From NCBI RefSeq assembly GCF_014199935.1, contig NZ_JACHOP010000003.1:186001-250000 (forward strand): a DNA stretch of 64,000 nucleotides, given 5' to 3'. Positions 25,319-34,298 of the stretch are shown piece after piece. Numbering within the stretch: position 1 is the stretch's first letter; each line of letters opens with the position of its first letter. The DNA is from Methylorubrum rhodinum (GTDB taxonomy: Bacteria; Pseudomonadota; Alphaproteobacteria; Rhizobiales; Beijerinckiaceae). The notes beneath the pieces were generated by a model. That model saw only the letters and a program-made list of their open reading frames with translations, was not told the origin of the DNA and made no database searches. Made by a program: the position numbers and the translations under genes.

Positions 25319-26689
25319 CTACGGGCCGATGCCCAGCGACTTCAGCTTCCGGTGGAGCGCCGAGCGCTCCATGCCGATGAACTCGGCGGTGCGCGAGATG
25401 TTGCCCGAGAACCGGGCGATCTGCGCCACGAGATACTCGCGCTCGAAGATCTCCCGCGCCTCGCGGAGCGCCAGGCTCATCAGCTTCTCACCGCCCGCCC
25501 CCGTCGGCGTCGTCGGCACCAGCGCGCCGATCTCGGTCGGCAGCATCTCCGAGGTGACCTCCTGCTCCGGGTCCGACTGGGTCAGGATCATCAGCCGCTC
25601 GACGTTGTTGCGCAGCTGGCGGATGTTGCCGGGCCAGTCGTGCGACTGGAGCACCGCCATCGCGTCTTCGGCGATGCGCCGCCGCGGCAGACCGGTGGCG
25701 GCCGAGATCTGCTCCATGAAGAACGAGATCAGCTCCGGCACGTCCTCGCGCCGCTCGGCGAGCGAGGGAATGCGGATCGGCACCACCGAGAGCCGGTGAA
25801 AAAGGTCCTCGCGGAAGCGCCCGCCCGCGATTTCCTCCGGCAGATCGCGCGACGAGGACGAGATGATGCGGACATCGACGTGGACGCGGGCCGTGCCGCC
25901 GACCCTCTGAAAGTTCTGATCGACGAGGACGCGCAGGATGCGGCTCTGCGTCTCCTTCGGCATGTCGGCGACTTCGTCGATGTAGAGGGAGCCGCCATGG
26001 GCCTCCTCCAGCGCGCCGACGCGCCGCACCCGGCCCTCGCCGGCCTCGACGCCGAACAGCTCGGCTTCCATCGTCTCCGGCGTGATCGTCGCCGCGTTGA
26101 TGACGACGAAGGGGCCGCTCGCCCGCGCCGAGGCCGCGTGGAGCGTGCGCGCCGAGAGTTCCTTGCCGGCGCCGGGCGCGCCGGAGATCATCACGCGGGC
26201 GTTGGTCGGGGCCACGCGCTCGATGGTCTGGCGCAGCTGGTTGACCGCGACCGAGGCGCCGACGATGCGGCTCGCTTGCCCCGAGCGCACCTTGAGGTCG
26301 CGCACCTCGCGCTTGAGGCGCGAGGCCTCCAGGGCGCGCTCGGCGACCAGGATCAGGCGGTCGGCCTTGAACGGCTTCTCGATGAAGTCGTAGGCGCCGG
26401 ATTTGATCGCCGCGACCGCGGTCTCGATGTTGCCGTGGCCCGAGATCATCACCACCGGCAGGTCGGGATGGCCGGTCTTGATCAGGTCGAGCACCTGCAG
26501 CCCGTCGAGGCGCGAGCCCTGGAGCCAGATGTCCAGGAAGACGAGGTGGGGCCGGCGCGACTCGATCGCGGCCAGCGCCTCGTCGGAGCCGGCGGCGGTG
26601 CGGGTGCGGTGGCCCTCGTCGTCGAGGATGCCGGCCACGAGGTCGCGGATATCGGCCTCGTCGTCGACGATCAGGATGTCGGCGCTCAT
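25319..26689 (-). CDS. ntrX: NtrX response regulator (NtrC family) lacking GAFTGA
   Basis: NtrX is the regulator of the NtrY sensor, linked to nitrogen metabolism, redox response and cell envelope control. The 456 residues comprise a receiver (phospho-acceptor Asp53 in LVFLDIWL, lysine in EKPFK), an AAA+ domain with Walker A GAPGAGKE and Walker [13 protein letters not shown], and a Fis-type HTH ([21 protein letters not shown]). The sigma-54 contact loop GAFTGA is absent: ELFG is followed by [17 protein letters not shown]. This is known for alphaproteobacterial NtrX and implies it does not act as a standard sigma-54 activator. Its start overlaps the ntrY stop (ATGA). Confidence 0.95.
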   Translation of the reverse strand: MSADILIVDDEADIRDLVAGILDDEGHRTRTAAGSDEALAAIESRRPHLVFLDIWLQGSRLDGLQVLDLIKTGHPDLPVVMISGHGNIETAVAAIKSGAYDFIEKPFKADRLILVAERALEASRLKREVRDLKVRSGQASRIVGASVAVNQLRQTIERVAPTNARVMISGAPGAGKELSARTLHAASARASGPFVVINAATITPETMEAELFGVEAGEGRVRRVGALEEAHGGSLYIDEVADMPKETQSRILRVLVDQNFQRVGGTARVHVDVRIISSSSRDLPEEIAGGRFREDLFHRLSVVPIRIPSLAERREDVPELISFFMEQISAATGLPRRRIAEDAMAVLQSHDWPGNIRQLRNNVERLMILTQSDPEQEVTSEMLPTEIGALVPTTPTGAGGEKLMSLALREAREIFEREYLVAQIARFSGNISRTAEFIGMERSALHRKLKSLGIGP

Positions 26690-29058
26690 GGCTGCATCTC
26701 CGCGATGCGTCGCGCTTCCATGGCGCCCTCCTTGTTCTTGTCCATGCTCGTCCCGTCTCGCGGCGCGCCCGCCGGGCGGTCCCGTTCCGGTCCGGCGCCC
26801 TCGCCGACCTCCCGGGGCAGCCGCATGCGGACCTGTCCGCCGCGCCCCGCCGGGTTGTCGTTGAGCTCGATCCCGCCGCCATGCTCTTCGAGCACCTTCG
26901 ACACGATCGCCAGCCCGAGGCCGGTCCCGCCCTCGCGGGTCGTCATATAGGGTTCGAGCAGGCGCTGGCGCCCCTCCGCCGGAAAGCCTTTTCCGTTGTC
27001 GGTGACGTCGATCACGACGAAGGCGCCTTCCACCGTGAGTTTCAGGCTCACGCGGCCCTTGCCCCCGTTCGCGGTCAGCACGTCCTCGGGCACGGCCTGC
27101 ACCGCCTCGACGGCGTTCTTGAGGATGTTGGTCAGCGCCTGGGAAAAGAGCCGCACGTCGAAGGCTGCGACCACGCGGCCCCGCTCGTCCTCGCCCTCTG
27201 TGGCGAACGGGAAGTCGATGTCGGGATGCGCCATACGCAGCATGAACAGGTTCTGCCGGCCGATCTCGGCGAGGTCCTGCTGGGTGATGGCCGGCTTGGG
27301 CATCCGGGCGAAGGAGGAGAACTCGTCCACCATGCGCTTGATCTCGTCGACCTGGCGCACGATCGTGGCGGTGCACTGCTCGAACACCTCCTTGTCGGCG
27401 ACGATGACCTTGCCGTACTTGCGCCGGATGCGCTCGGCCGAGAGCTGGATCGGGGTGAGCGGGTTCTTGATCTCGTGGGCGATACGCCGCGCCACGTCGG
27501 CCCAGGCCGAGGTGCGCTGCGCGGTGACGAGGTCGGTGATGTCGTCGAGCGTCACGACGTAGCCGCGGGCTTCCCCTTGCGCCTGCTCGCTCGTGACCCG
27601 CACCGCGATGGTGCGCTCGCGGCCCGCGCGCACGAGCTGGATCTGCTGCTGCAGCGCGCGCTGGCGCCCCTCCGCTTCGGGGAACAGGGCGGCGATCTCC
27701 GGCACCGCCTCGGTCAGCGGGCGGCCGACGAGTTCCGCGGCGGTCAGCCCCAGCGTCTTCTCCGCGCTCGGATTGGCGATGGTGATGAGCCCGCCCGCAT
27801 CGACGCCGAGCACGCCCGGCGACACGCCCGAGAGCACGGCCTCGGTGAAGCGGCGGCGGCGGTCGATCAGGTCGCTGGCCGCGCGCAGGCCGTCGTGCTG
27901 GCGGCGCAGCTCCTGCGTCATCGTGTTGAAGCTCTCGCCGAGATGCGCGAGGTCGCCGTCCGATTTGCGCGCCGGCACGCGGGCGTAAAAATTGCCGGCG
28001 GCGACCTCGTCGGCGGCGTTGATGAGGCGGCGGATCGGCGCCACGAACCGGTTGGCGAAGTTGAGCCCGAACCACACCGCCGAGAGCAGCGTGATCAGCG
28101 CGATCAGCACGAAGACCGAGGCGAAGGTGACCTGGATCGAGTAGCGCAGGTCGTCGAAGGCGAGGTACTCGGCCGCCGCCGCGCGGGAGACGCCGGGGAA
28201 GTCAATGGCGAGCTGGCTGACCTCGCGCTGCACCAGCAGCACGGCGTTGTCGTAGGCCGGCATCCGCAGGAGGGCGGCGAAGACCCGCCCCTCGTTCGGC
28301 AGGAGGCAGATCGGGTCGCTGGATTTGGCCGCGTCCTCGAAGGCGGCGGCCGAGGGCAGCCTCGTCTGCTTCAGCACGTCGATGTTGGCGCGCGCGACGA
28401 TGTCGTTGGGCCCGCGCATGATCTTGGCGATCGGCAGGCCGAGCGCTTGGGCGCGGGTGGTCATGAAGCCTTCGAACCACTCGCGGTTCACGTCGAATTG
28501 CGGGCGCGCGCGGGTCAGGTCGTCGGTGAGGATGCGGATCTCGCGGGCCAGCGACTGGCACTGGTTCTCCAGATGCGCGTCGGCGACCTGCACGGATTTC
28601 AGCACCACGTCGCGCACCCGGTCGGTGAAGCCGAGCGACAGGCCGCGGTCGAGCGTCACCGTCGCGACGATGGCGAGCAGGATGGTCGGGAGGATCGCGA
28701 TCAGGCTGAACAGGCCGACGATGCGGGTGTGCAGCCGCGCCACCGTGGCGTGCGCCCGCCGCGCATGGAGGAAGACGCGCGATTCCCAGGCGATCACGAC
28801 CACGAGGCAGAGCACGAGGGCGACGTTGATCGCCAGCAGCGTGATGCCGGTGCTCTGCGTCGGCGTGACCTTGATCAGGCCCGCCAGGATCAGGAACGTC
28901 ACGCTCGCCGAGACCAGGGCAACGATGACGACCGCCGCGCCGATCCAGCCGGGGCCCCGGGGCGGTGCTGTGAAGGGTTGTGCTGCTGCGGCCGCGCCGT
29001 CTTCCACGGACGGGGCGTCGGACGGCGTCTCTCGGTTGCGTCGCGACAGGAGCGGCAT
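26686..29058 (-). CDS. ntrY: NtrY membrane sensor histidine kinase
   Basis: NtrY phosphorylates NtrX. The 790-residue protein has two N-terminal membrane segments (WIGAAVVIVALVSASVTFLI, ITLLAINVALVLCLVVVIAW), a third near TRIVGLFSLIAILPTILLAI, a large periplasmic domain, a fourth segment (FASVFVLIALITLLSAVWFG), HAMP (ANRFVAPIRRLINAADEVAAGNF), PAS (GVSPGVLGVDAGGLITIANP), HisKA with the phosphorylated histidine in RRIAHEIKNPLTPIQ, and HATPase with DNGKGFP and GGTGLGLAI. The start MPLLSRRNRE was chosen over upstream non-conserved codons. The ntrBC genes that often precede it are absent. Confidence 0.94.
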   Translation of the reverse strand: MPLLSRRNRETPSDAPSVEDGAAAAAQPFTAPPRGPGWIGAAVVIVALVSASVTFLILAGLIKVTPTQSTGITLLAINVALVLCLVVVIAWESRVFLHARRAHATVARLHTRIVGLFSLIAILPTILLAIVATVTLDRGLSLGFTDRVRDVVLKSVQVADAHLENQCQSLAREIRILTDDLTRARPQFDVNREWFEGFMTTRAQALGLPIAKIMRGPNDIVARANIDVLKQTRLPSAAAFEDAAKSSDPICLLPNEGRVFAALLRMPAYDNAVLLVQREVSQLAIDFPGVSRAAAAEYLAFDDLRYSIQVTFASVFVLIALITLLSAVWFGLNFANRFVAPIRRLINAADEVAAGNFYARVPARKSDGDLAHLGESFNTMTQELRRQHDGLRAASDLIDRRRRFTEAVLSGVSPGVLGVDAGGLITIANPSAEKTLGLTAAELVGRPLTEAVPEIAALFPEAEGRQRALQQQIQLVRAGRERTIAVRVTSEQAQGEARGYVVTLDDITDLVTAQRTSAWADVARRIAHEIKNPLTPIQLSAERIRRKYGKVIVADKEVFEQCTATIVRQVDEIKRMVDEFSSFARMPKPAITQQDLAEIGRQNLFMLRMAHPDIDFPFATEGEDERGRVVAAFDVRLFSQALTNILKNAVEAVQAVPEDVLTANGGKGRVSLKLTVEGAFVVIDVTDNGKGFPAEGRQRLLEPYMTTREGGTGLGLAIVSKVLEEHGGGIELNDNPAGRGGQVRMRLPREVGEGAGPERDRPAGAPRDGTSMDKNKEGAMEARRIAEMQP

Positions 29059-29176
29059 CGCCGATGCAGGGCCACGACAGTGTGGCGAAATTAATACAAA
29101 TGGGCCGCTGCTGTCCCCTCCCCGCAAGGGGAAAAAGAACGCTCCATCCTGCCAAGGAGGAGCGGCCCTCGCGCCG

Positions 29177-30814
29177 CTACGCCGCCAGCCCGCCCCACCG
29201 GCGCAGGTCGCGGAAGCGCCGCCCATCCGAAAAACGCAGCTCCACGCTCTCCGACAGCCGGCCCGCGGCCTCGATCCGCACGGAATCCGGGCGCTCCAGT
29301 TCGTCCGCCCGCTCCAGGGCTTCGGCGACGGTGAGCGGCACCGGCTCGGCCCCGCCGCAGGCGCGCCACCACGCCACCGCCCGCTCGCGGGCGTGGCCCG
29401 CATGCTCCAGGCAAATCTCGATGCGGCAGCCGCCGCCGGGCCAGCGCAGCACCGCCTCCAGCCGCTCGGGGCCGTGCCCGCCGGGGCTGGGGGCGAGGCT
29501 CCAGGCCGTCAAGGCACGCCAGCCGGCGACCGTCTCCGAAAGAATGGGCCGCGCGTCCTCGGCGCTCGCCGCGTGGGGCGCCTCCGAATCCTCTTCCTCC
29601 GGCTCGACCCAGCAGGCCTCGCAGGTGCTGGCGTTCAGCGCGATCAGCGCGCCGCAGCCGGGGCAGGGCTTTGCGCGCCCCGCGCCGCCGAGGGCCGGCC
29701 CCAGCGCGACGCTGCGGGCGGTCACGGCATCGACCGGGCCGTGCATCCGCACCAAGCCGGCATAGTCGAGCACGAGCCCGTCGGACTTGCCCGGCGCCCG
29801 CCGCAAGGCGCGACCGACCTGCTGCACGTAGAGCCCCGCCGATTGCGTCGGGCGCAGGAGCGCGATCAGGTCGACCTCCGGCACGTTGAAGCCGGTCGAC
29901 AGCACCCCGACCGAGGTCAGGCAGCGGATCTGTCCTGCCCGGAAGTCGCGCACGACCCGGTCGCGCGCGCGCTTGCCCATCTCGGCCGTCACGGTCTCGC
30001 AGGAGAAACCTTCCGCCCGCACCGCGTCGCGCACGGCGCCCGCGTGATCGATCCCGGCGCAGAAGGCGAGCCAGGCCCGGCGATCCCGCCCGTAGGCCGC
30101 CATCTCCTCCACCGCGGCGCGGGTGATCCAGTCGCGGTTGACCGCGGCCTCCAGCGCCGAGGGGATGTAGTCGCCGCCGCGCTGGCCCACGCCCGACACG
30201 TCGAGGGTGAGCGCGGTGGCCTTGCAGATCAGCGGCGCGAGATAGCCCTGGCCGATCAGGTCGCCGACGGCGGAATCGTGGACGATGCGTTCGAACACGC
30301 GGGCCCCGCCCTCGTCGAGGCGGCCGGAATCGAGGCGGTAGGGCGTGGCCGTGAAGCCCGCGACCTTGAGATCGGGGTTTTGCGCGCGCAAGCCCGCGAG
30401 GAAGCGGCCGTAGCCGGTCTCGGTCGAGCGCGGCACCAGATGCGCCTCGTCGATGACGACGAGATCGATCGGCCCGAATTGTTCGGCGCGGTCGCGTACC
30501 GACTGGATCGAGGCGAAGGTGACCGGCGCCCCGCTCTCGCGCCGCCCGAGCCCGGCGGAGAAGATGCCGGCCGGGGCCTCGGGCCAATAGGCCAGCAACT
30601 CACCGTAATTCTGCGCCACGAGTTCGCGGACATGGGCGAGGACGCAGATGCGGGCATCCGCGTTCCGCTCCAGCCATTCGCGCACCAGGGCGGCGATGAC
30701 GAGCGCCTTGCCGGCGCCGGTCGGCAGCACGACGAGGCCGGTCTCGCCGCCCGAATCCCAGTGCCGGTGGAGCGCGTCGAGGGCGGCGCGCTGATACTCG
30801 CGGAGGCGCAGCAT
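29177..30814 (-). CDS. SF2 DEAD/DEAH-box helicase with zinc-ribbon
   Basis: The 545-residue protein has two RecA-like domains. Motif I is LPTGAGKA (30-37), motif II VIDEAHLV, motif III FTATPYR, motif VI YVQQVGRALR. A zinc-binding CPGCG...CEAC pair follows the core (about 375-400), and the C-terminal 140 residues are less conserved. The pattern matches the bacterial and phage UvsW/SSL2-like helicase group (COG1061). DNA repair or recombination is plausible, but no partner is adjacent. The start MLRLREYQRAAL gives the typical Q-motif position. It converges with nothing; ntrY lies downstream on the same strand. Confidence 0.88.
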   Translation of the reverse strand: MLRLREYQRAALDALHRHWDSGGETGLVVLPTGAGKALVIAALVREWLERNADARICVLAHVRELVAQNYGELLAYWPEAPAGIFSAGLGRRESGAPVTFASIQSVRDRAEQFGPIDLVVIDEAHLVPRSTETGYGRFLAGLRAQNPDLKVAGFTATPYRLDSGRLDEGGARVFERIVHDSAVGDLIGQGYLAPLICKATALTLDVSGVGQRGGDYIPSALEAAVNRDWITRAAVEEMAAYGRDRRAWLAFCAGIDHAGAVRDAVRAEGFSCETVTAEMGKRARDRVVRDFRAGQIRCLTSVGVLSTGFNVPEVDLIALLRPTQSAGLYVQQVGRALRRAPGKSDGLVLDYAGLVRMHGPVDAVTARSVALGPALGGAGRAKPCPGCGALIALNASTCEACWVEPEEEDSEAPHAASAEDARPILSETVAGWRALTAWSLAPSPGGHGPERLEAVLRWPGGGCRIEICLEHAGHARERAVAWWRACGGAEPVPLTVAEALERADELERPDSVRIEAAGRLSESVELRFSDGRRFRDLRRWGGLAA

Positions 30815-30869
30815 GGCGCGCCGTTTAGCCAAGCCGGGGCTTGGAGAACAGAGGAGAAACGCGGCCTCC

Positions 30870-31478
30870 TCACGCCGGGTCGGCGATCTCGTAGTGGATC
30901 GGCTTGAACGCGAAATTGTTCGATTGCAGGGCCGAGCAGGCCGTGAGCCCAATGATCAGATCGGCCTTCGCCTCGAACACCACGCGGTCGCCCGCCCGGC
31001 TCAAGGGGGGCTTCACCGCGATCTCGCCGGTCGTGCCGTCGATCGCCACGTGCATGAACACGTTGAAGGCGACCGGGATGCGGTCCGGCCCGATGCCGTA
31101 GGGTTCGAGCGCCGCCGCGAGGTTGCCGAAGCAGCCGCGATGCGGGTGCTCGTCGCCGTAGATGATGCGGAAGGTGTCGGCCGAGCAGGGCGTGAGCAGG
31201 AAGTCGTGACGCCCCACGCTGTCCTCGACGATGTCGAGCAGCACGTTCGAGCGGTTCGAGTAGATCGGGTCGCCCTTCGTGAGGAACAGGCGCGAGGCGT
31301 AGTCGATCGTGCGGCCCGACGAGATCACCTCGTCGATGTCCCCGCGGACGAAGGCGACGAGGTCGGCGACCTGCTCGCCCTCCGGGTCGATCACGGTGAG
31401 GCGCTGGCCGCGGTTCAGCGTGAAGGCCACGCCGGAGCGCGGCTCGATCTTCTGGGGATGCCCGCCGTGGTCGCACAT
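30870..31478 (-). CDS. DUF1989 (urea carboxylase-associated) protein
   Basis: The 202-residue protein is a single DUF1989 domain. Key blocks are SGVAFTLNRGQRLTVIDPEG, QVADLVAFVRGD, SSGRTIDYASRLFLTKGD, CSADTFRIIYG and PVAFNVFMHVAIDG, with the CSALQSNN ending. DUF1989 pairs elsewhere form carboxyguanidine deiminase acting with guanidine carboxylase. Here the gene is single, with no urea/guanidine carboxylase, allophanate hydrolase or transporter beside it, so its substrate is open. I found no riboswitch-like leader in the 177 bases upstream. Confidence 0.85.
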   Translation of the reverse strand: MCDHGGHPQKIEPRSGVAFTLNRGQRLTVIDPEGEQVADLVAFVRGDIDEVISSGRTIDYASRLFLTKGDPIYSNRSNVLLDIVEDSVGRHDFLLTPCSADTFRIIYGDEHPHRGCFGNLAAALEPYGIGPDRIPVAFNVFMHVAIDGTTGEIAVKPPLSRAGDRVVFEAKADLIIGLTACSALQSNNFAFKPIHYEIADPA

Positions 31479-31655
31479 CTCAGCATGCGTCTCCGTCGGG
31501 GCGAGTGAAGCGCGTCGGCACGAAGGGCGTCTCCCGAAGACCCGCGGCGTCCTTTGCCGCGGCAGGGAAAGACCGCCGGACCCGCAAAGTTTCCCGGCCG
31601 GGAGCGCGACGCTCTTCAGGGGATCGCTGCCGATCCCGGCGGCGCCGCGAGGCGA

Positions 31656-33767
31656 TCAGCGCGCGGCGAGCTTTTCGGCCTTGATCCCGTCGAGGACGAC
31701 CGCCTCGGTCAGGATCTGCGGCAGCACCCGCGCCTCGCCCCTGCCCTTGTAGACGAGGTAGAGCGGCACGCCGGAGCGGCCGTGGCTCTCCAGAAGCCGG
31801 GTGATCTCCGGGTTCTGGTTGGTCCAGTCGCCCTTGAGATAGGCGACCGAGCCGGCCCGGAACGCCGCCTGCACGGCCTCACGCGCGAGGACGGTGCGCT
31901 CGTTGACCTGGCAGGTGATGCACCACGCGGCCGTCATGTCGACGAACACCGTGCGCCCCTCCGCCCGCAGCGCATCGAGACGGCCTTGCGTGAACGGCTC
32001 CTCGATGCCGGCGAGCCGCACTCCCGGCGCGCCTGCCCGCTGGCCGTCGAGGGCGGCGGCGAGCCCGAGCGCCCCGGCGAGCGCCAGCACCGCCGTCGTC
32101 CGCCCGAACCCGGTGCCGAGCCGGCCCGCTTCGCGCGCCCGCTCCCAGGCCCAGGCGGCAAAGCCGACCAGCACGAGCCCACCGAGCGCGCCGAGCAGCC
32201 CGTCCGGCCCGACCTGCTGGGCCAGCACCCAGATCAGCCACGCCGCGGTGGCGTAGACCGGGAAGGAGAGCGCGCCCTTCACCGTCTCCATCCAGGCGCC
32301 GGGCCGCGGCAGAAGGCTCAGGGCGCCGGGAAACGCGGTGAGCGCCAGGAACGGCAGCGCAAGCCCGAGCCCGAGGCAGGCGAAGATCAGCAGGCCGACG
32401 CCGGCTCCTTGGGTGAGGGCGAACCCCACCGCCGCGCCCATGAACGGCGCCGTGCAGGGCGTGGCGACCAAGGTCGCGAGCACGCCGGTGAAGAACGAGC
32501 CCTGATAACCGGCGCGCCGGGTCAGCCCGTCGCCGAGCCCGGCGAGCCGCCCGCCGACATGCACCACCCCCGACAGGCTCAGGCCCACGGCGAACAGCCC
32601 GTAGGCGAGGAGCGCCACCACGACGGGCGACTGAAGCTGGAACCCCCAGCCGATCCCGGCACCGCCCGCCTTGAGCGCGATCAGCAGGCCGGCCAGCGCC
32701 AAAAAGCTCGCCAGCACGCCCGCGGTGTAGGCGAGCCCGTGCAGGCGCACCCGTGCCCGCGTTTCGCCGGCCTGCTTCACGAGGCTGAGCACCTTGATCG
32801 ACAGGACGGGGAAGACGCAGGGCATCAGGTTGAGGATCAGCCCGCCCAGCAGCGCGAGGCCGGCCGCGCTCCACAGGGTCAGGTCTTCGGAGTCGGCGGG
32901 CGCCGCCGCGGGGGCGGGCCGAGGCTCGGCGCTGGTCGGGGCCGGGACGGCGGCCGGCTCGGGGCCGATCGCGTAGGCCTTGCGGATGCCGCCCTCGTCG
33001 ACCGTGAGCACGCCGCCGAGCGCGTCCGGCGCCACCTTGGCGTCGCCGGGCTTCAGCACGAGGCGCAGGGCGCCGCCTTCGCCTTCGAGCGTCTGCTCGG
33101 CGGCGTTGTCGAGGGCGCTTTCCGCATAGGGGAAGAAGGCGGCGTTCGTGAGTGCGGGCGCGCCGGCCGGCCGGTCGAGATGCAGCGCCAGGGTCTCGCC
33201 CTCGCGGGTCGCGCGGACCGGGAACGGGGCCGGCTCGGGCAGAGCCGCCCGCGCCCTCGCGAAGAATCGGGCTTGCGCCGGATCGGGCTCGGTCGTCGCG
33301 CCGACCGGCAGGTCGAGAGCGAGCTCGGCCGAGCCCGGGATGCAGATCTCCTCGCAGACGAGGTAGGACAAGGTGCCCGCCAGGGGCACCGTGCCGCCCG
33401 TCGAAAGATTCTGCGGTGCCTGCAGCGGCACCAGGAGGGTGACTTTGCCCTCGTAGCCGTAATTCATCAGGGTCTGGACCGGGATGCGCTCCGGCGCCGG
33501 CCATTGCGTCGCCCCGACCGAAAACCCCTCGGGCAGGCGCCACGCCATCTCCGGCGGCAGGCCGGAATCGCCCGGATTGCGCCAGTAGACGTGCCAGCCC
33601 GGCTTCATCGCGAGTTCGAGGCCGAGCGTCACCGTCTGTCCGGGCGCGAGCGTCGCGGCCTCGGAGACGAGGCGCGCCCGCACCAGATCCTTCGGCGCCT
33701 TGCCGGCCTGCGCCGCGGCGAGGCCGGGGGCGGCGAGGAGCAGGACCAGGAGGAGGAGGCGCAGCAT
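31656..33767 (-). CDS. DsbD/ScsB-type transmembrane thiol:disulfide interchange protein
   Basis: The protein carries reducing power from cytoplasmic thioredoxin across the inner membrane to periplasmic clients. The 703 residues comprise a signal peptide (MLRLLLLVLLLAAPGLAAA), an N-terminal periplasmic domain with a cysteine pair in YLVCEEICIPG, an eight-segment membrane domain with cysteines in LMPCVFPVLSIKVL and VATPCTAPFMGAAV, and a C-terminal thioredoxin domain with WCITC (AAWCITCQVNE). The N-terminal domain (KPGWHVYWRNPGDSGLPP) resembles ScsB more than E. coli DsbD. A CCGCGGC/GCCGCGG stem-loop follows the stop at 31542-31562. Confidence 0.92.
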   Translation of the reverse strand: MLRLLLLVLLLAAPGLAAAQAGKAPKDLVRARLVSEAATLAPGQTVTLGLELAMKPGWHVYWRNPGDSGLPPEMAWRLPEGFSVGATQWPAPERIPVQTLMNYGYEGKVTLLVPLQAPQNLSTGGTVPLAGTLSYLVCEEICIPGSAELALDLPVGATTEPDPAQARFFARARAALPEPAPFPVRATREGETLALHLDRPAGAPALTNAAFFPYAESALDNAAEQTLEGEGGALRLVLKPGDAKVAPDALGGVLTVDEGGIRKAYAIGPEPAAVPAPTSAEPRPAPAAAPADSEDLTLWSAAGLALLGGLILNLMPCVFPVLSIKVLSLVKQAGETRARVRLHGLAYTAGVLASFLALAGLLIALKAGGAGIGWGFQLQSPVVVALLAYGLFAVGLSLSGVVHVGGRLAGLGDGLTRRAGYQGSFFTGVLATLVATPCTAPFMGAAVGFALTQGAGVGLLIFACLGLGLALPFLALTAFPGALSLLPRPGAWMETVKGALSFPVYATAAWLIWVLAQQVGPDGLLGALGGLVLVGFAAWAWERAREAGRLGTGFGRTTAVLALAGALGLAAALDGQRAGAPGVRLAGIEEPFTQGRLDALRAEGRTVFVDMTAAWCITCQVNERTVLAREAVQAAFRAGSVAYLKGDWTNQNPEITRLLESHGRSGVPLYLVYKGRGEARVLPQILTEAVVLDGIKAEKLAAR

Positions 33768-33932
33768 GGATGTGTCGCGATAGCCCCGGCGCCTCGGCCG
33801 GACGGCCGCAGGGTAGCAGAGCCGTGCCCCCGACGGGAGCCGGCCCCGCCCGCGACCCCGCGAAGCGCCCCTCCCGATGCCGTGCGGTTCGGCACGTCGC
33901 ATGATAGGTCATCGCCATCGACAGGAGCCGCG

Positions 33933-34241
33933 ATGTCGCCGAAGCAGCAGGTCTGGCTGGCATGGTGGAAGCCGCCCGCGCGCGGCATCCCGGCCGACCA
34001 TTGCCCCGTACCGTTCTACGACCTCCAGGCGGTGCCGGGCATGGAGCCGTGGCTGCTCGTCCACCTGCTGCGGCCGGTGGTGCGGGCCAAGCTGCCCGAG
34101 GGGATGGTCCCGACGCGGGAGCTGGTGGGTATGCTCGACGGCGGAGAGACCGACGGGGACGAGCCCGCCGTCGTCTATCCGCCCGCTCCGGAAGAGGAGG
34201 AGACGCTGGAATCCGACCTCAAGCCGCGGATGGCGTGGTAG
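33933..34241 (+). CDS. Small orphan protein, unknown function
   Basis: The 102-residue product starts MSPKQQVWLAWWKPPARGIP and is rich in Trp and Pro, with no signal peptide or membrane segment. The middle (VHLLRPVVRAKLPEGMVP) looks helical, and the tail is acidic (PPAPEEEETLESDL). AGGAG at 33923-33927, five bases before the ATG, supports translation from this start. It lies alone between the divergent DsbD-type gene and the convergent GH15 gene. I do not recognise the family. Confidence 0.6.
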   Translation: MSPKQQVWLAWWKPPARGIPADHCPVPFYDLQAVPGMEPWLLVHLLRPVVRAKLPEGMVPTRELVGMLDGGETDGDEPAVVYPPAPEEEETLESDLKPRMAW

Positions 34242-34298
34242 GCGGCCTCCTGCGCCGCGGACCGTCGTCGGTCGCCCGGAGGCCGGCCGCCGCCCGCG

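Noticed and set aside
31554..33930. Long + strand open frame opposite the DsbD-type gene
   Set aside because: It is the complement of a well-supported membrane protein gene. Only the last 309 bases (33933-34241), which have their own ribosome binding site, look real.
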